Shown: positions 1 to 7,938 of the stretch, piece after piece
Layout: each line of letters begins with the position of its first letter
Position numbering within the stretch: position 1 is the first letter of the stretch
Origin: an uncultured Coriobacteriaceae bacterium
GTDB lineage: Bacteria; Actinomycetota; Coriobacteriia; Coriobacteriales; Atopobiaceae
Reading direction: 5' to 3'
Assembly (NCBI GenBank): GCA_902786015.1
Contig: CADAAU010000021.1
Location: 1 to 50,201, forward strand
Length of the DNA: 50,201 nt
Translations under genes and position numbers: made by a program
The notes under the pieces: generated by a model
Databases searched by the model: none
Told to the model about the DNA's origin: nothing
What the model saw: only the letters and a program-made list of their open reading frames with translations

Positions 1-8
1 TGATGAAT

Positions 9-82
9 GGTACCAACCGTGCCTACATGCGGTACCAACCGCGCTGATTGTCGGTACCACGTTTGGCCGAGCAGCGGTACCA
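9..82. repeat. Four GGTACCA direct repeats at 22-23 bp spacing
   Basis: The heptamer GGTACCA begins at 9, 31, 53 and 76, giving spacings of 22, 22 and 23 bp. The first two copies share the longer form GGTACCAACCG. Regular spacing of about two helical turns is typical of tandem protein-binding sites. The array may continue to the left of the window. The units are too short and the spacers too uniform for CRISPR. No gene is convincing between 83 and 421; the small open frames there do not resemble known proteins. Confidence 0.6.
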
Positions 83-421
83 AAACGAGTTACTACTCAG
101 GTGTGCCCATCGAGGCGCTTGCCATGGCTACTGCTTTTAACGTTATCTTTGACTATATTTTGACGTGTTTCAGAGTAGGACTGATTATGAATAACGTTTT
201 TGACGCGAGTTGTGCGATCGGCGCCGTCGACCGATCGAAGTTCGAAGACGTGTAAGCACCCGCAGGTTGTCCATCCCCGCATCTACGTCAAAGCGGTATG
301 CGAGTACGCGCTAGCGCTGTGGGCTGCAGATTCAGTACTCTTGTGCGTCGGCCTCGCGTTAGAGTTTGAGCTTAGAAACGTAGCCCGTCATGGGGTTGGA
401 AGGGGACGTGACTTCCAGCGT

Positions 422-467
422 AAAAACGGACGTCCTGGTCGTATGCGACCAAGACGTCCGTTTTTTT
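422..467. terminator. Strong, probably bidirectional, intrinsic terminator
   Basis: A near-perfect hairpin with the arm AACGGACGTC, extended by TGGTCG/CGACCA around a TATG loop, is flanked by an A-run on the left and a T-run on the right. It can therefore end transcription in both directions. It lies 30 bp past the stop of the leftward membrane-protein gene, which it would terminate. Confidence 0.85.
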
Positions 468-497
468 GCGCGCGGCGTTTTCAGACGGCCTGTCCGC

Positions 498-1721
498 CTA
501 TGCGCGAGATGCGTTCTCTGTGTGCATTGTCATGGACTGGAAGCGGTTCTGCATAAACTCGTTGTCGTAGTGCTCGTTACAGAAGGCAACGATGGCCGAA
601 CAGTTTTCGTAGTCCATGGTGCCGGCCGTGCGCTCGTACCAGCAGTCGAAGGCGGCAAGGGTGAGTCCGCCGTCTACTATTAGGAGTGCGGCAGCCACTG
701 CCGTTATGCCGTAGCGCAAGTTCCAGGGGATGATGTTGACGGCCTTGAGCATGATGGGCAAAAGGAAGCGTACCCACACGAAGCCAAGCGCTCCCCAGAT
801 GCAGAAGAACATAAAGTTGACGCGACCGTTGATGTTGAGGAACGTGCCAGAGTAGTCCCAGGCAATGATGCCAAAGGCCGTCTCAAAGAACCAGCTTACA
901 AAGTACTCGAACGCCGCACCAATGAGGCCGGCCACCAAGAAAACAACAATGGGATTGCTTTTGTAGTAGCGATTGAGCGCTACGGTCATGAGGACGGCGC
1001 CAAAGCCGTAGATGGGACTAAACGGCCCATAGAGCAGACCCGCACGGTCCTGATAAACGCCCGGGTCCACGACGGTCATGTGCCAGATGATTTCTAGGAT
1101 AAGGCCGATGACGCAGCAAATCACAAACACCCAGAATACGTTGAAGAAGTTGAGGGTGATATAGCCCTTGCCCGAGGCGTCGCGACCGAGAGTGCCTTTC
1201 TCCTGGGCCTCTTTGTCGGCAAGTTCTTGATCGCGGCGTTTCTTGTTGCGCTCCGCACGAAGGGACGGGTCTGAGTACGCTTCGAGCGCGAACAGAATAA
1301 GCATGTTTGCAAACGGGGCAATGAGGTCGGCATCCATGCCCACAAGCATGAAACGGCATACGAGGTCGATGGCCTCAAAAGCGATCATAATGTGGCAGAG
1401 CGTGGCCGCCTTGTGGGGCTTGTTCTTGATGAGACGTATGCCCAAAACAAGGAACATGATGGCTAGCACGATGGAGACGACGAGCAGCACGATTGCAATG
1501 ATGATTGTGGTGATTGAGGCGTGGCCTTTGGCATCGAGTTGCGAGAAGTCGAAACCTTCTCTTGCCAAGGCAATAAGGGACAATACCGCAAATACAACCG
1601 CGGCAATCTGTATGCCACTAGCGATGATGCTCAGGATGCCGTAGAGACGTATAAACCAAGGATACTTGTCGGGCGTCCCGCTCTTGGGCTTTAGATGCTT
1701 GGGCTTTGACTTTGTTTGCAT
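498..1721 (-). CDS. PF06541-type multi-pass membrane protein (putative ABC-transporter type IV permease)
   Basis: A 407-residue protein with about eight hydrophobic segments. The N-terminal half (residues 1-150) holds about four of them and is less conserved. After a charged linker (151-185, rich in K/R/E) the C-terminal half carries the hallmarks of the PF06541 family: GPFSPIYGFG at 232-241, the EYFVSW...WDYS segment at 272-291 and NINGRV at 296-301. The family is annotated as an ABC-type permease but its transport role has not been shown, and no ATPase gene is adjacent, so function remains open. It is a single-gene unit read leftwards, ending in the terminator at 422-467. The N-terminal extension beyond the family domain is the only unusual trait. 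Confidence 0.75.
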   Translation of the reverse strand: MQTKSKPKHLKPKSGTPDKYPWFIRLYGILSIIASGIQIAAVVFAVLSLIALAREGFDFSQLDAKGHASITTIIIAIVLLVVSIVLAIMFLVLGIRLIKNKPHKAATLCHIMIAFEAIDLVCRFMLVGMDADLIAPFANMLILFALEAYSDPSLRAERNKKRRDQELADKEAQEKGTLGRDASGKGYITLNFFNVFWVFVICCVIGLILEIIWHMTVVDPGVYQDRAGLLYGPFSPIYGFGAVLMTVALNRYYKSNPIVVFLVAGLIGAAFEYFVSWFFETAFGIIAWDYSGTFLNINGRVNFMFFCIWGALGFVWVRFLLPIMLKAVNIIPWNLRYGITAVAAALLIVDGGLTLAAFDCWYERTAGTMDYENCSAIVAFCNEHYDNEFMQNRFQSMTMHTENASRA

Positions 1722-1946
1722 GCCGCTCTCCTCATACGTTCTTGAACTGCCGTGCCGCTCGTTGCAGATGCCATTTCATCATACGTGAGTGCTTGCCTTG
1801 CGACAATCGCAAGATGCGGTTCTTTACTTCGAGAGGTCACAATCGCATGATGAGTGTTTGCGCATCACCTGTGCATGAGGACGGCAACATGAAGCGCGTG
1901 TCTTGCGAAGACAGCTTTATGTTGCCCGCGCGGGAGCAATCTTGCA

Positions 1947-2008
1947 TGGCACAAACGAACCGGGTTCAAATGAGCTTTTCGGCACATTTGAACCCGGTTC
2001 GTTGTGCA
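1947..2008. terminator. Long hairpin downstream of the flavo-diiron gene
   Basis: The arms ACGAACCGGGTTCAAATG (1955-1972) and CATTTGAACCCGGTTCGT (1985-2002) are perfectly complementary over 18 bp, and pairing continues outward with one bulge. It sits just after the stop of the leftward gene at 2042 and probably terminates it, although the T-tract on that strand is weak. The rest of 1722-2041 holds only the upstream region of the PF06541 gene; I see no gene in it. Confidence 0.55.
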
Positions 2009-2041
2009 GTTCGGTTGCGGCGTGACCCCAGCCGTTTGGTC

Positions 2042-3202
2042 CTAGAACTGTGCGGCGAACTCCTCTGCCAAGGCATCGAGCTGAGCGCGCGAGGCGTCGT
2101 TGAGCGAGCCCTTGATGGTTACGGTGTTCTCGGCGAAGGTGATGTCGGCGCACTTCTCCATGAGGGCGCGCATGCCCTTGGTGGCGCCGGGCATCCATGA
2201 TCCGTTTTCCACAAAGGCGACGGTGCGCTTTTGGTAGGCGTGGTCGAGCAGGTGATGAATAAAGTCGTGCATGGCGGGGAAGACTCCGCCGCAGTACGTG
2301 GTGGTGGCGAGAACTAGATGCCCATGACGGAAGGCATCCTCCACGGCCTCAGCCTGGTCGTCGCGTGCGAGGTCGGTGACAACTACGCGCGGGCAGCCCT
2401 TGTCCTTGAGTTGCTGCTCCAGATACTGGACGGCTGTCTTTGTGTGGCCGTAGACGCTGGTGTAGGCGATAACGACGCCGGGGGTCTCGACCTCGTACGC
2501 AGACCACGTTTGATAGAGGTCAAGGTAGTGATCGAGGTTCTCGGAGAGGATGGGGCCGTGCAGCGGGCAGATGACTTGGATGTCGAGCTTGGCAGCCTTC
2601 TTTAGTACCGCTTGCACGTTCTTGCCGAACTTGCCCACGATGCCAAAGTAATAGCGGCGTGCCTCGCAGTCCCAATCCTCTTCGACATCGAGTGCGCCAA
2701 ACTTTCCGAATGCGTCTGCCGAGAACAGAATCTTGTCGGCGGCGTCATAGGTAAACATTACCTCGGGCCAATGCACGTTGGGGGCCATCACGAAGGTGAG
2801 TTCCTTGGCGCCAAGCGAGAGCGTGTGGCCTTCCTTCACCACCATGTTGCGGCCCTCGAACTTTGTGCCAAAGTAGTTCTGCATCATGTTGAAGGCGCCC
2901 ATGCTGCCTACGACGACGGCTTCGGGGTACTTGTCCATGAAGGTGGTGATGTTGGCGCTGTGGTCGGGCTCCATATGCTGGACGATGAGGTAGTCGGGCG
3001 TGCGGCCGCCGAGTACCTTCTCTACGTTCGAGATCCACTCGTCACCAAAGTTGGCATCTACGCTGTCCATTACCGCGATCTTTTCGTCCATGATGACGTA
3101 GGAGTTGTATGCCATTCCGTTGGGGACGATGTACTGGCCTTCAAAGAGGTCGATGTCGTGGTCGTTTACGCCAACATAAAAAACGCCATTTGCAATTTCC
3201 AT
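2042..3202 (-). CDS. fprA: Flavo-diiron protein (A-type flavoprotein, FprA family)
   Basis: Cytoplasmic flavo-diiron enzyme that reduces O2 to water and/or NO to N2O, protecting anaerobes. The metallo-beta-lactamase-like domain (about 1-240) shows the diiron ligand pattern HMEPDH at 76-81, H144, D163 and H215. The flavodoxin domain starts near 243 with the FMN-binding TSVYGHT. There is no C-terminal rubredoxin, so it is the short class A type; the electron donor is not visible nearby. I chose the second ATG (386 residues) because AAGGA sits 8 nt upstream of it, whereas the first ATG at 3211 directly abuts that Shine-Dalgarno. The gene stands alone on the minus strand. Specificity for O2 or NO cannot be read from the sequence. 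Confidence 0.92.
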   Translation of the reverse strand: MEIANGVFYVGVNDHDIDLFEGQYIVPNGMAYNSYVIMDEKIAVMDSVDANFGDEWISNVEKVLGGRTPDYLIVQHMEPDHSANITTFMDKYPEAVVVGSMGAFNMMQNYFGTKFEGRNMVVKEGHTLSLGAKELTFVMAPNVHWPEVMFTYDAADKILFSADAFGKFGALDVEEDWDCEARRYYFGIVGKFGKNVQAVLKKAAKLDIQVICPLHGPILSENLDHYLDLYQTWSAYEVETPGVVIAYTSVYGHTKTAVQYLEQQLKDKGCPRVVVTDLARDDQAEAVEDAFRHGHLVLATTTYCGGVFPAMHDFIHHLLDHAYQKRTVAFVENGSWMPGATKGMRALMEKCADITFAENTVTIKGSLNDASRAQLDALAEEFAAQF

Positions 3203-3421
3203 TATGCGCATCCTTCTCTTGCGAACAGATATGTGTCAAAGAATACCTGCTTTGGCTTTTGAGGGCTAGATGCTATCGACGGGTAATCGGGTTTTGTTTG
3301 CTTGACGACCTTGCGCTGTGGCATTCGTGCTGGTGGGGCGAAGGCGCATAGAGTGATACCATAAGCATTATATTTCTTATTGCGGTTGAGGTTTCATGGC
3401 CTTTTTTTAAGCTTGGAAGAA

Positions 3422-3449
3422 TCGACAAGTCCCTCTGATACCCTATAAG
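3422..3449 (+). promoter_or_regulatory. Candidate promoter of the lipoprotein gene
   Basis: TCGACA (3422-3427) and TATAAG (3444-3449) are separated by 16 bp and lie about 70 bp upstream of the lipoprotein start. This is an assignment by eye only. Confidence 0.4.
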
Positions 3450-3517
3450 GCATCAGTAGTCGCGCTGCGACCCCAGGAAATGCCGTGGCGCAAGAAAAAC
3501 ATGGAGGGAAGTTTCAG

Positions 3518-4183
3518 ATGAAGCTCACCAAGATTGCCGCACCTGTTATGGCTGGTGTCCTTACCCTTTCGATCGGTCTCGTGGGCTGTGGCGGAAGCAA
3601 GCCTGCGACCGACGACAAGGCCAAGACCGAGGCTTCACAGAGCGCCGATACATCGCAGAGCGCCGATACCACAAAGACGACCGATGCGACGACTTCCGAG
3701 ACTCCCGCTGTTGATCCAAATACCGTGCTCTATTGGCAGGGCAAGCTTTCGGATGGCAAGAACGTCATTTACAGTGACAACGCTCTTGAAGGCACCTCCA
3801 CACTCGTTATCTTTACGTCTGTTGAAGACAAGAACCCGGTTATGTATGACGGCAAGGTTACCATGGAGGACGGCGATTACGTTATTACCGACAAGACCTC
3901 GGGCAAGAGCATAAAGGTAAAGGTCACTACCGCCAACGAGTCAAACATGGAGATCGAGATTGACGGTTACGGCAAGTGCACGCTTTCCTCCATGACGCCC
4001 AAGGATTTCGAAAACGAGCTCAACGCTCTTGGCAAAGAGGTTGAGTCCGCCGTCAATGAAGCGGCCGACGAACTTGCTGCGGCTGGCAAGGAGATCGAGG
4101 CTGCCGTCAATGAGGCCGCTGAAGAGCTTGCCAAGGACGACACCACTCAGCAGAATACGACGCAGAGCACGACGACCAAATAG
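3518..4183 (+). CDS. Small lipoprotein of unknown function with a C-terminal helical repeat
   Basis: A 221-residue secreted lipoprotein. The signal peptide MKLTKIAAPVMAGVLTLSIG ends in the lipobox LVGC, so the mature protein starts at that cysteine and is anchored to the outer face of the membrane. A Thr/Ser/Asp/Lys-rich linker follows (about 25-70), then a compact beta-rich stretch (about 75-165), then two near-identical helical repeats of the form GKE-(V/I)-E-x-AVNEAA-x-EL. I start it at 3518, after GGAGGGAAG; an upstream in-frame start at 3485 would bury the signal peptide. No family recognised. It is monocistronic, with a strong terminator 36 bp later. Confidence 0.75.
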   Translation: MKLTKIAAPVMAGVLTLSIGLVGCGGSKPATDDKAKTEASQSADTSQSADTTKTTDATTSETPAVDPNTVLYWQGKLSDGKNVIYSDNALEGTSTLVIFTSVEDKNPVMYDGKVTMEDGDYVITDKTSGKSIKVKVTTANESNMEIEIDGYGKCTLSSMTPKDFENELNALGKEVESAVNEAADELAAAGKEIEAAVNEAAEELAKDDTTQQNTTQSTTTK

Positions 4184-4219
4184 TAGGTTCTCGCAGGCTT
4201 CTGACGTCTTTGAAACGAT

Positions 4220-4260
4220 ATGCTGCCAGAATGGTTTTCCCATTCTGGCAGCATTTTGTT
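4220..4260 (+). terminator. Intrinsic terminator after the lipoprotein gene
   Basis: A 15-bp perfect stem (ATGCTGCCAGAATGG paired with its complement) is followed by TTTTGTT. Confidence 0.85.
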
Positions 4261-4292
4261 ATGGTGAGTGGGTGCCTATGTAAAGGAGTCGT

Positions 4293-5222
4293 ATGTCGGA
4301 CCGCTCGCCCCTCGCTCGTCCCGCCGTGGTCGTGGTGCTCGCAATCGTATGCTGCGCGCTGTGGGGCAGCGCCTTTGCTTTCGTAAAGCTGGGCTACGAG
4401 CTGTTTGGCGTTGCCTCCGACAGCCCGGCGCAGCAACTGCTCTTTGCGGGCATGCGCTTCTCGCTTGCGGGGGTATTTGTGCTCGGGGGGACGGCTATCG
4501 CACGTCGTAGCCTTCCCGTTCCAACGCGAGCGGACATCACGCCCATTTGTCTCTTGGCACTCTCGCAGACCACACTGCAATACGCGCCCTTCTACATTGG
4601 TCTGGCTCATGCGTCCGGTACGAACTCGGCGCTCGTACAAGGAACATCGGCCTTCGTGCAGATCGCGCTCGCGACGCTCGTCTTTGGGCAGGAGCACCTT
4701 ACCACGAGAAAGCTCATTGGATGTCTGCTGGGCATTGGTGGTGTTGCGCTGGTGACACTTCGAGGTGGCGGGGCGTTGGGGGAATGGTCCTTCCTCGGAG
4801 AGGGCCTGGTCTTTGCATCTGTCGTGGCAGGAGGGTGTGCTACCTGCTTCATGCGCCGGTTCGGCGTGACGGGAGACCCACTCTTGCTTACGGGATGGCA
4901 GTTCATCCTTGGTGGCGCCACGCTCATGGGAATTGGGCTTTTCCTCGGAGGACGCATCACAACGTGCTCTGTGACGGCCGTCGGCGTATTGGCGTATTTG
5001 GCGGCGCTCTCGGCAACGGCGTTCTCGATCTGGTCGTCGCTGCTCAAGCATAATCCGGTGTCGCGCGTGGCCGTGTTTAGGTTCTTTATTCCGGCATGCG
5101 GAGTGCTTTTCTCGCTGGTGTTTTTGGGAGAGTCAGTTCCGTTTGCGCAGGTCCCCGCCCTTGCCCTGGCCCTTGTTCTTATTATGGCGGGAACCATTGT
5201 GGTAAACACCGATTCCTCGTAG
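4293..5222 (+). CDS. EamA-family (DMT superfamily) transporter
   Basis: A 309-residue integral membrane protein with about ten hydrophobic segments arranged as two five-helix repeats, the pattern of EamA/DMT exporters. The first helix contains the typical WGSAFAFVKLG, and the end of the first repeat reads ALVTLRGGG. Members export amino acids, metabolites or drugs; the substrate cannot be read here. The start is supported by AAAGGAG five bases upstream. It precedes rph in the same direction with 64 bp between, so it may be co-transcribed with the rph cluster, but a functional link is not evident. Confidence 0.85.
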   Translation: MSDRSPLARPAVVVVLAIVCCALWGSAFAFVKLGYELFGVASDSPAQQLLFAGMRFSLAGVFVLGGTAIARRSLPVPTRADITPICLLALSQTTLQYAPFYIGLAHASGTNSALVQGTSAFVQIALATLVFGQEHLTTRKLIGCLLGIGGVALVTLRGGGALGEWSFLGEGLVFASVVAGGCATCFMRRFGVTGDPLLLTGWQFILGGATLMGIGLFLGGRITTCSVTAVGVLAYLAALSATAFSIWSSLLKHNPVSRVAVFRFFIPACGVLFSLVFLGESVPFAQVPALALALVLIMAGTIVVNTDSS

Positions 5223-5286
5223 GTGGTGGCGCATACTGCGCTCGATGCGCCATATAATCATAAGTGGCGGCAATGGAGGGAGTTTT

Positions 5287-6006
5287 ATGGCCAAGAATGG
5301 CGAACGCAGCTATGGACGTGCCAAAGATCAGATGCGACCTGTTACGCTTACGCGTCAGGTGCTCAAGAACGCGGCAGGTTCTTGCATGGTGGAGTTCGGC
5401 GACACACGCGTGCTTTGTGCGGCGACCATAGAAGACGTGCTCCCGCCGTGGCGTCGCGGGGCCCGAGAAGGCTGGGTGACCGCTGAGTACGCCATGCTTC
5501 CCGCCTCCACGAACCGCCGCAGCCCGCGCGAACAACGTGGGCGTAAGGGGCGCTCCATGGAGATCGAGCGGCTCATTGGGCGAAGCCTACGCACGGTGGT
5601 CGCCATGCGTGCGCTGGGCGAGAGAACCGTGACGGTGGACTGTGATGTGATTCAGGCCGATGGCGGCACACGCACGGCGTCGATTACCGGCGCGTGGGTG
5701 GCGCTTCATGATGCCTTGAGGGAGCTTGCGCGATCGGGTGCCGTACCGCGGATTCCCCTTACGGGTCAGGTGGCGGCGGTGTCCATGGGCATCGTGGACG
5801 GTCGGGCGCTGTTGGACCTCGATTACAAGGAAGATAGCCACGCTCAGGTAGATATGAACGTCGTTGGAACGGCCGATGGGCGCATCATCGAGCTTCAAGG
5901 TACCGGTGAGCAGATGCCATTCGACCGCGATCAGCTCAACGAGCTTCTTGACTTGGGCCAGGCAGGCATCAAACAACTCATCGAGCTGCAAAAGCAAATC
6001 ATCTAA
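5287..6006 (+). CDS. rph: Ribonuclease PH
   Basis: Phosphorolytic 3'-5' exoribonuclease that trims the 3' tails of tRNA precursors. At 239 residues it has the usual length. Family features are visible in order: GDTRVLCAATIEDVLPPW near the N-terminus, GWVTAEYAMLP, the RSPRE segment and GRSMEIERLIGRSLR, with phosphate- and metal-binding acidic residues in the later DVIQADGGTRTASI and DLDYKEDS stretches. The start at 5287 follows GGAGGGAG; the in-frame ATG 42 nt earlier lacks such a site. It is followed at 43 bp by rdgB, a common pairing in actinobacteria, and is presumably in one transcript with it. Confidence 0.95.
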   Translation: MAKNGERSYGRAKDQMRPVTLTRQVLKNAAGSCMVEFGDTRVLCAATIEDVLPPWRRGAREGWVTAEYAMLPASTNRRSPREQRGRKGRSMEIERLIGRSLRTVVAMRALGERTVTVDCDVIQADGGTRTASITGAWVALHDALRELARSGAVPRIPLTGQVAAVSMGIVDGRALLDLDYKEDSHAQVDMNVVGTADGRIIELQGTGEQMPFDRDQLNELLDLGQAGIKQLIELQKQII

Positions 6007-6049
6007 CATGCGCACCGCAACGTGTTGCGGAAGCAAAAAGGGAGGGTTC

Positions 6050-6667
6050 ATGACGGACAAGAACACGGTGGTGGTTGCGACCGGCAACGCGCACAAGCTG
6101 GCCGAGATCGAGGCGATACTCGGGGCGGCTCCCGCGATGGCGGGGATGCGCTTTGTGTCGCTCAAGGAATTGGGTGACTTCGCGGACCCGGTGGAGGATG
6201 GCGACACGTTTGCGGCAAACGCGCTCATAAAGGCGCAGGCTGCGCTTGACGAGACGGGCTTGTGCATGGCGGTCGCCGATGACTCGGGCCTCGTGGTGGA
6301 TGCGCTCGACGGTGCGCCGGGGATTTTCTCGGCACGCTGGGCGGGCGAGCATGGCGACGACGACGCAAAAAACCAAAAGCTCTTGCGCGAGATGGTGGAC
6401 GTGGCAGACGAGGATCGTACGGCGCGGTTCCATTCGTCGGTGGTCTTGGTGACGCGCGACGAGGACGGCGAGGAGGTTCTCGTGGGTGAGGGCGACTGCG
6501 AGGGCACGATTGCACACGACCTGCGGGGCACGAACGGATTTGGATACGATCCGCTCTTTGAGCTACGCGACATTGCCGGCAAGCGCATGGCCGAGCTTGA
6601 GCCCCAAGAAAAGAACGCCATCAGCCATCGTCGTCGGGCGCTCGACGACCTGGTGAGCAAGCTGTAG
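6050..6667 (+). CDS. rdgB: dITP/XTP pyrophosphatase (RdgB/HAM1 family)
   Basis: House-cleaning nucleotidase that hydrolyses dITP, XTP and related non-canonical purine nucleoside triphosphates to monophosphates. At 205 residues it has normal size. The diagnostic motifs are all present: VVVATGNAHKLAEIEAIL at the N-terminus, VADDSGLVVDALDGAPG with the catalytic acidic residues in the middle, GTNGFGYDPLF and the C-terminal SHRRRAL. The ATG at 6050 follows GGGAGGG. It overlaps nothing and lies between rph and nagB on the same strand. Confidence 0.95.
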   Translation: MTDKNTVVVATGNAHKLAEIEAILGAAPAMAGMRFVSLKELGDFADPVEDGDTFAANALIKAQAALDETGLCMAVADDSGLVVDALDGAPGIFSARWAGEHGDDDAKNQKLLREMVDVADEDRTARFHSSVVLVTRDEDGEEVLVGEGDCEGTIAHDLRGTNGFGYDPLFELRDIAGKRMAELEPQEKNAISHRRRALDDLVSKL

Positions 6668-6765
6668 TCTTTTGTCCCCGGCGGAGCGGGGGATGAATGG
6701 GCGAAGGAAAGCCTTCGCGCTTGGGACAGGTCCCAAGGAAGTCAACGAGCGGGAGGGAAAGAGAG

Positions 6766-7497
6766 ATGCGCATTATCCGTTGCAAGGACTACGACGACAT
6801 GAGCCGCAAGACGGCCAACATCATTTCGGCACAGGTGATCCTCAAGCCGAACGCGAAGCTTGGTCTGGCTACCGGTACGACACCCATTGGAGCGTACAAG
6901 CAGCTCATTGCTTGGTACAACAAGGGCGATGTGGACTTTCGTGAGGTGAGCACCTACAACTTGGACGAGTACTACGGGTTGAAGGGTGACGATCCACAGA
7001 GCTATCGCTACTTCATGAACAACACGTTCTTTGACCACATCAACATCGACAAGGCACGTACGCACGTGCCCGATGGCTCGAACTTGGATGAGGGGGCGGC
7101 ATGTGCGGCCTACGATGCGCTTATGGCCGGTGCTGGTCCGCTCGACCTTCAGCTTTTGGGCATTGGCCGCAACGGTCACGTAGGCTTCAACGAGCCGGGA
7201 GAGTCGTTTAGCAAGGGTACGCACTGCGTGGAGTTGGCGCAGAGCACCATCGAGGCAAATTCGCGCCTGTTCGACAGCATCGATGACGTGCCGCGCAAGG
7301 CTTATTCCATGGGCGTCCAGAACATCATGAGCGCAAAGACGATTCTCGTTGCCGCTTCGGGTGCCGACAAAGCCCAGGCGGTATACAACATGATTTATGG
7401 TCCCGTGAGCCCATGGTGCACCGCGTCGATTCTTCAGCTGCATTCCGACTGCTTCGTGGTAGCAGATGAGGCGGCGCTGAGCCTCTGCCCGCAATAA
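6766..7497 (+). CDS. nagB: Glucosamine-6-phosphate deaminase
   Basis: Converts glucosamine 6-phosphate to fructose 6-phosphate and ammonia, feeding amino sugars into glycolysis. At 243 residues it matches the short NagB form. Visible signatures: LATGTTPIGAYKQL (sugar-phosphate loop), YNLDEYYG with the catalytic Asp, and GIGRNGHVGFNEPG with the catalytic His. The start is chosen at 6766 after GGGAGGGAAAGAG. The first helix carries a small variation (DYDDMSRKTANII) still typical of the family. No nagA or regulator is adjacent. After the stop, 7522-7563 contains a GCGCTCCCCG/CGGGGAGTGCG hairpin that may end this transcript, but it lacks a T-run. Confidence 0.95.
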   Translation: MRIIRCKDYDDMSRKTANIISAQVILKPNAKLGLATGTTPIGAYKQLIAWYNKGDVDFREVSTYNLDEYYGLKGDDPQSYRYFMNNTFFDHINIDKARTHVPDGSNLDEGAACAAYDALMAGAGPLDLQLLGIGRNGHVGFNEPGESFSKGTHCVELAQSTIEANSRLFDSIDDVPRKAYSMGVQNIMSAKTILVAASGADKAQAVYNMIYGPVSPWCTASILQLHSDCFVVADEAALSLCPQ

Positions 7498-7584
7498 CCA
7501 GAGACCTGTATTATTTATTCATGCGCTCCCCGACGATACCGTGTAAATGTGCGGGGAGTGCGTCTCACTTGTGGGTTGTTGCGC

Positions 7585-7590
7585 TATAAT
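7585..7590 (+). promoter_or_regulatory. Candidate -10 box upstream of veg
   Basis: A perfect TATAAT hexamer lies 44 bp before the veg start. No good -35 hexamer is visible at the right distance, so the call rests on the -10 alone. Confidence 0.35.
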
Positions 7591-7634
7591 TAGATTGTCT
7601 GACAATTTGCATTCGCGCGCATGGAGAGAGCCTG

Positions 7635-7931
7635 ATGTACATGGAAAACGATATTCCGCCTGTTAATAGGGTAGACCAGATTCGCAGCGAAATATCAAGC
7701 CTAGAAGGGCAACGTATTCGGGTCAGGGCAAATATGGGCCGTTCGCGTATTGTCGAGCGATCCGGTACGGTGGTTCAAGCTCATCCCTCCCTATTTGTGG
7801 TGGAGGTTGAGGAACGGCGTGGTCGTAAGGCGCGCCAGTCGTATCAGTATGTGGATGTGCTCACGGGTACGGTCGAGATATACGACATCGATACGGGCGA
7901 GCGCCTTTTGGACTTCACGCCCGAGGAGTAA
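7635..7931 (+). CDS. veg: Veg family protein
   Basis: A 98-residue basic cytoplasmic protein. It resembles Veg of Bacillus and relatives along its length: the VDQIRSEISSLEGQRIRVRAN opening, then a small SH3-like beta barrel with RSGTVVQAHPSLFVVEVE and SYQYVDVLTGTVEI. In Bacillus subtilis Veg stimulates biofilm formation by affecting the SinR regulator, but its role in Coriobacteria is unknown. GGAGAG lies 7 nt before the ATG. ispE follows after 7 bp, the same veg-ispE adjacency seen in Firmicutes, so the two are probably one operon. Confidence 0.88.
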   Translation: MYMENDIPPVNRVDQIRSEISSLEGQRIRVRANMGRSRIVERSGTVVQAHPSLFVVEVEERRGRKARQSYQYVDVLTGTVEIYDIDTGERLLDFTPEE

Positions 7932-7938
7932 CGGCTTC

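Noticed and set aside
9..82. CRISPR array
   Set aside because: Repeat unit of 7-11 bp and intervals of about 12-15 bp are far too short, and no cas gene is present.
200..556. Overlapping short open frames at the window start
   Set aside because: They run through the terminator hairpin and into the PF06541 gene; no support.
1706..2200. 164-codon plus-strand open frame between the first two genes
   Set aside because: Crosses the long hairpin and ends opposite the flavo-diiron gene; shadow with no motif.
5587..6660. 357-codon minus-strand open frame opposite rph and rdgB
   Set aside because: Low-complexity Ser/Arg-rich shadow of two well-identified genes.
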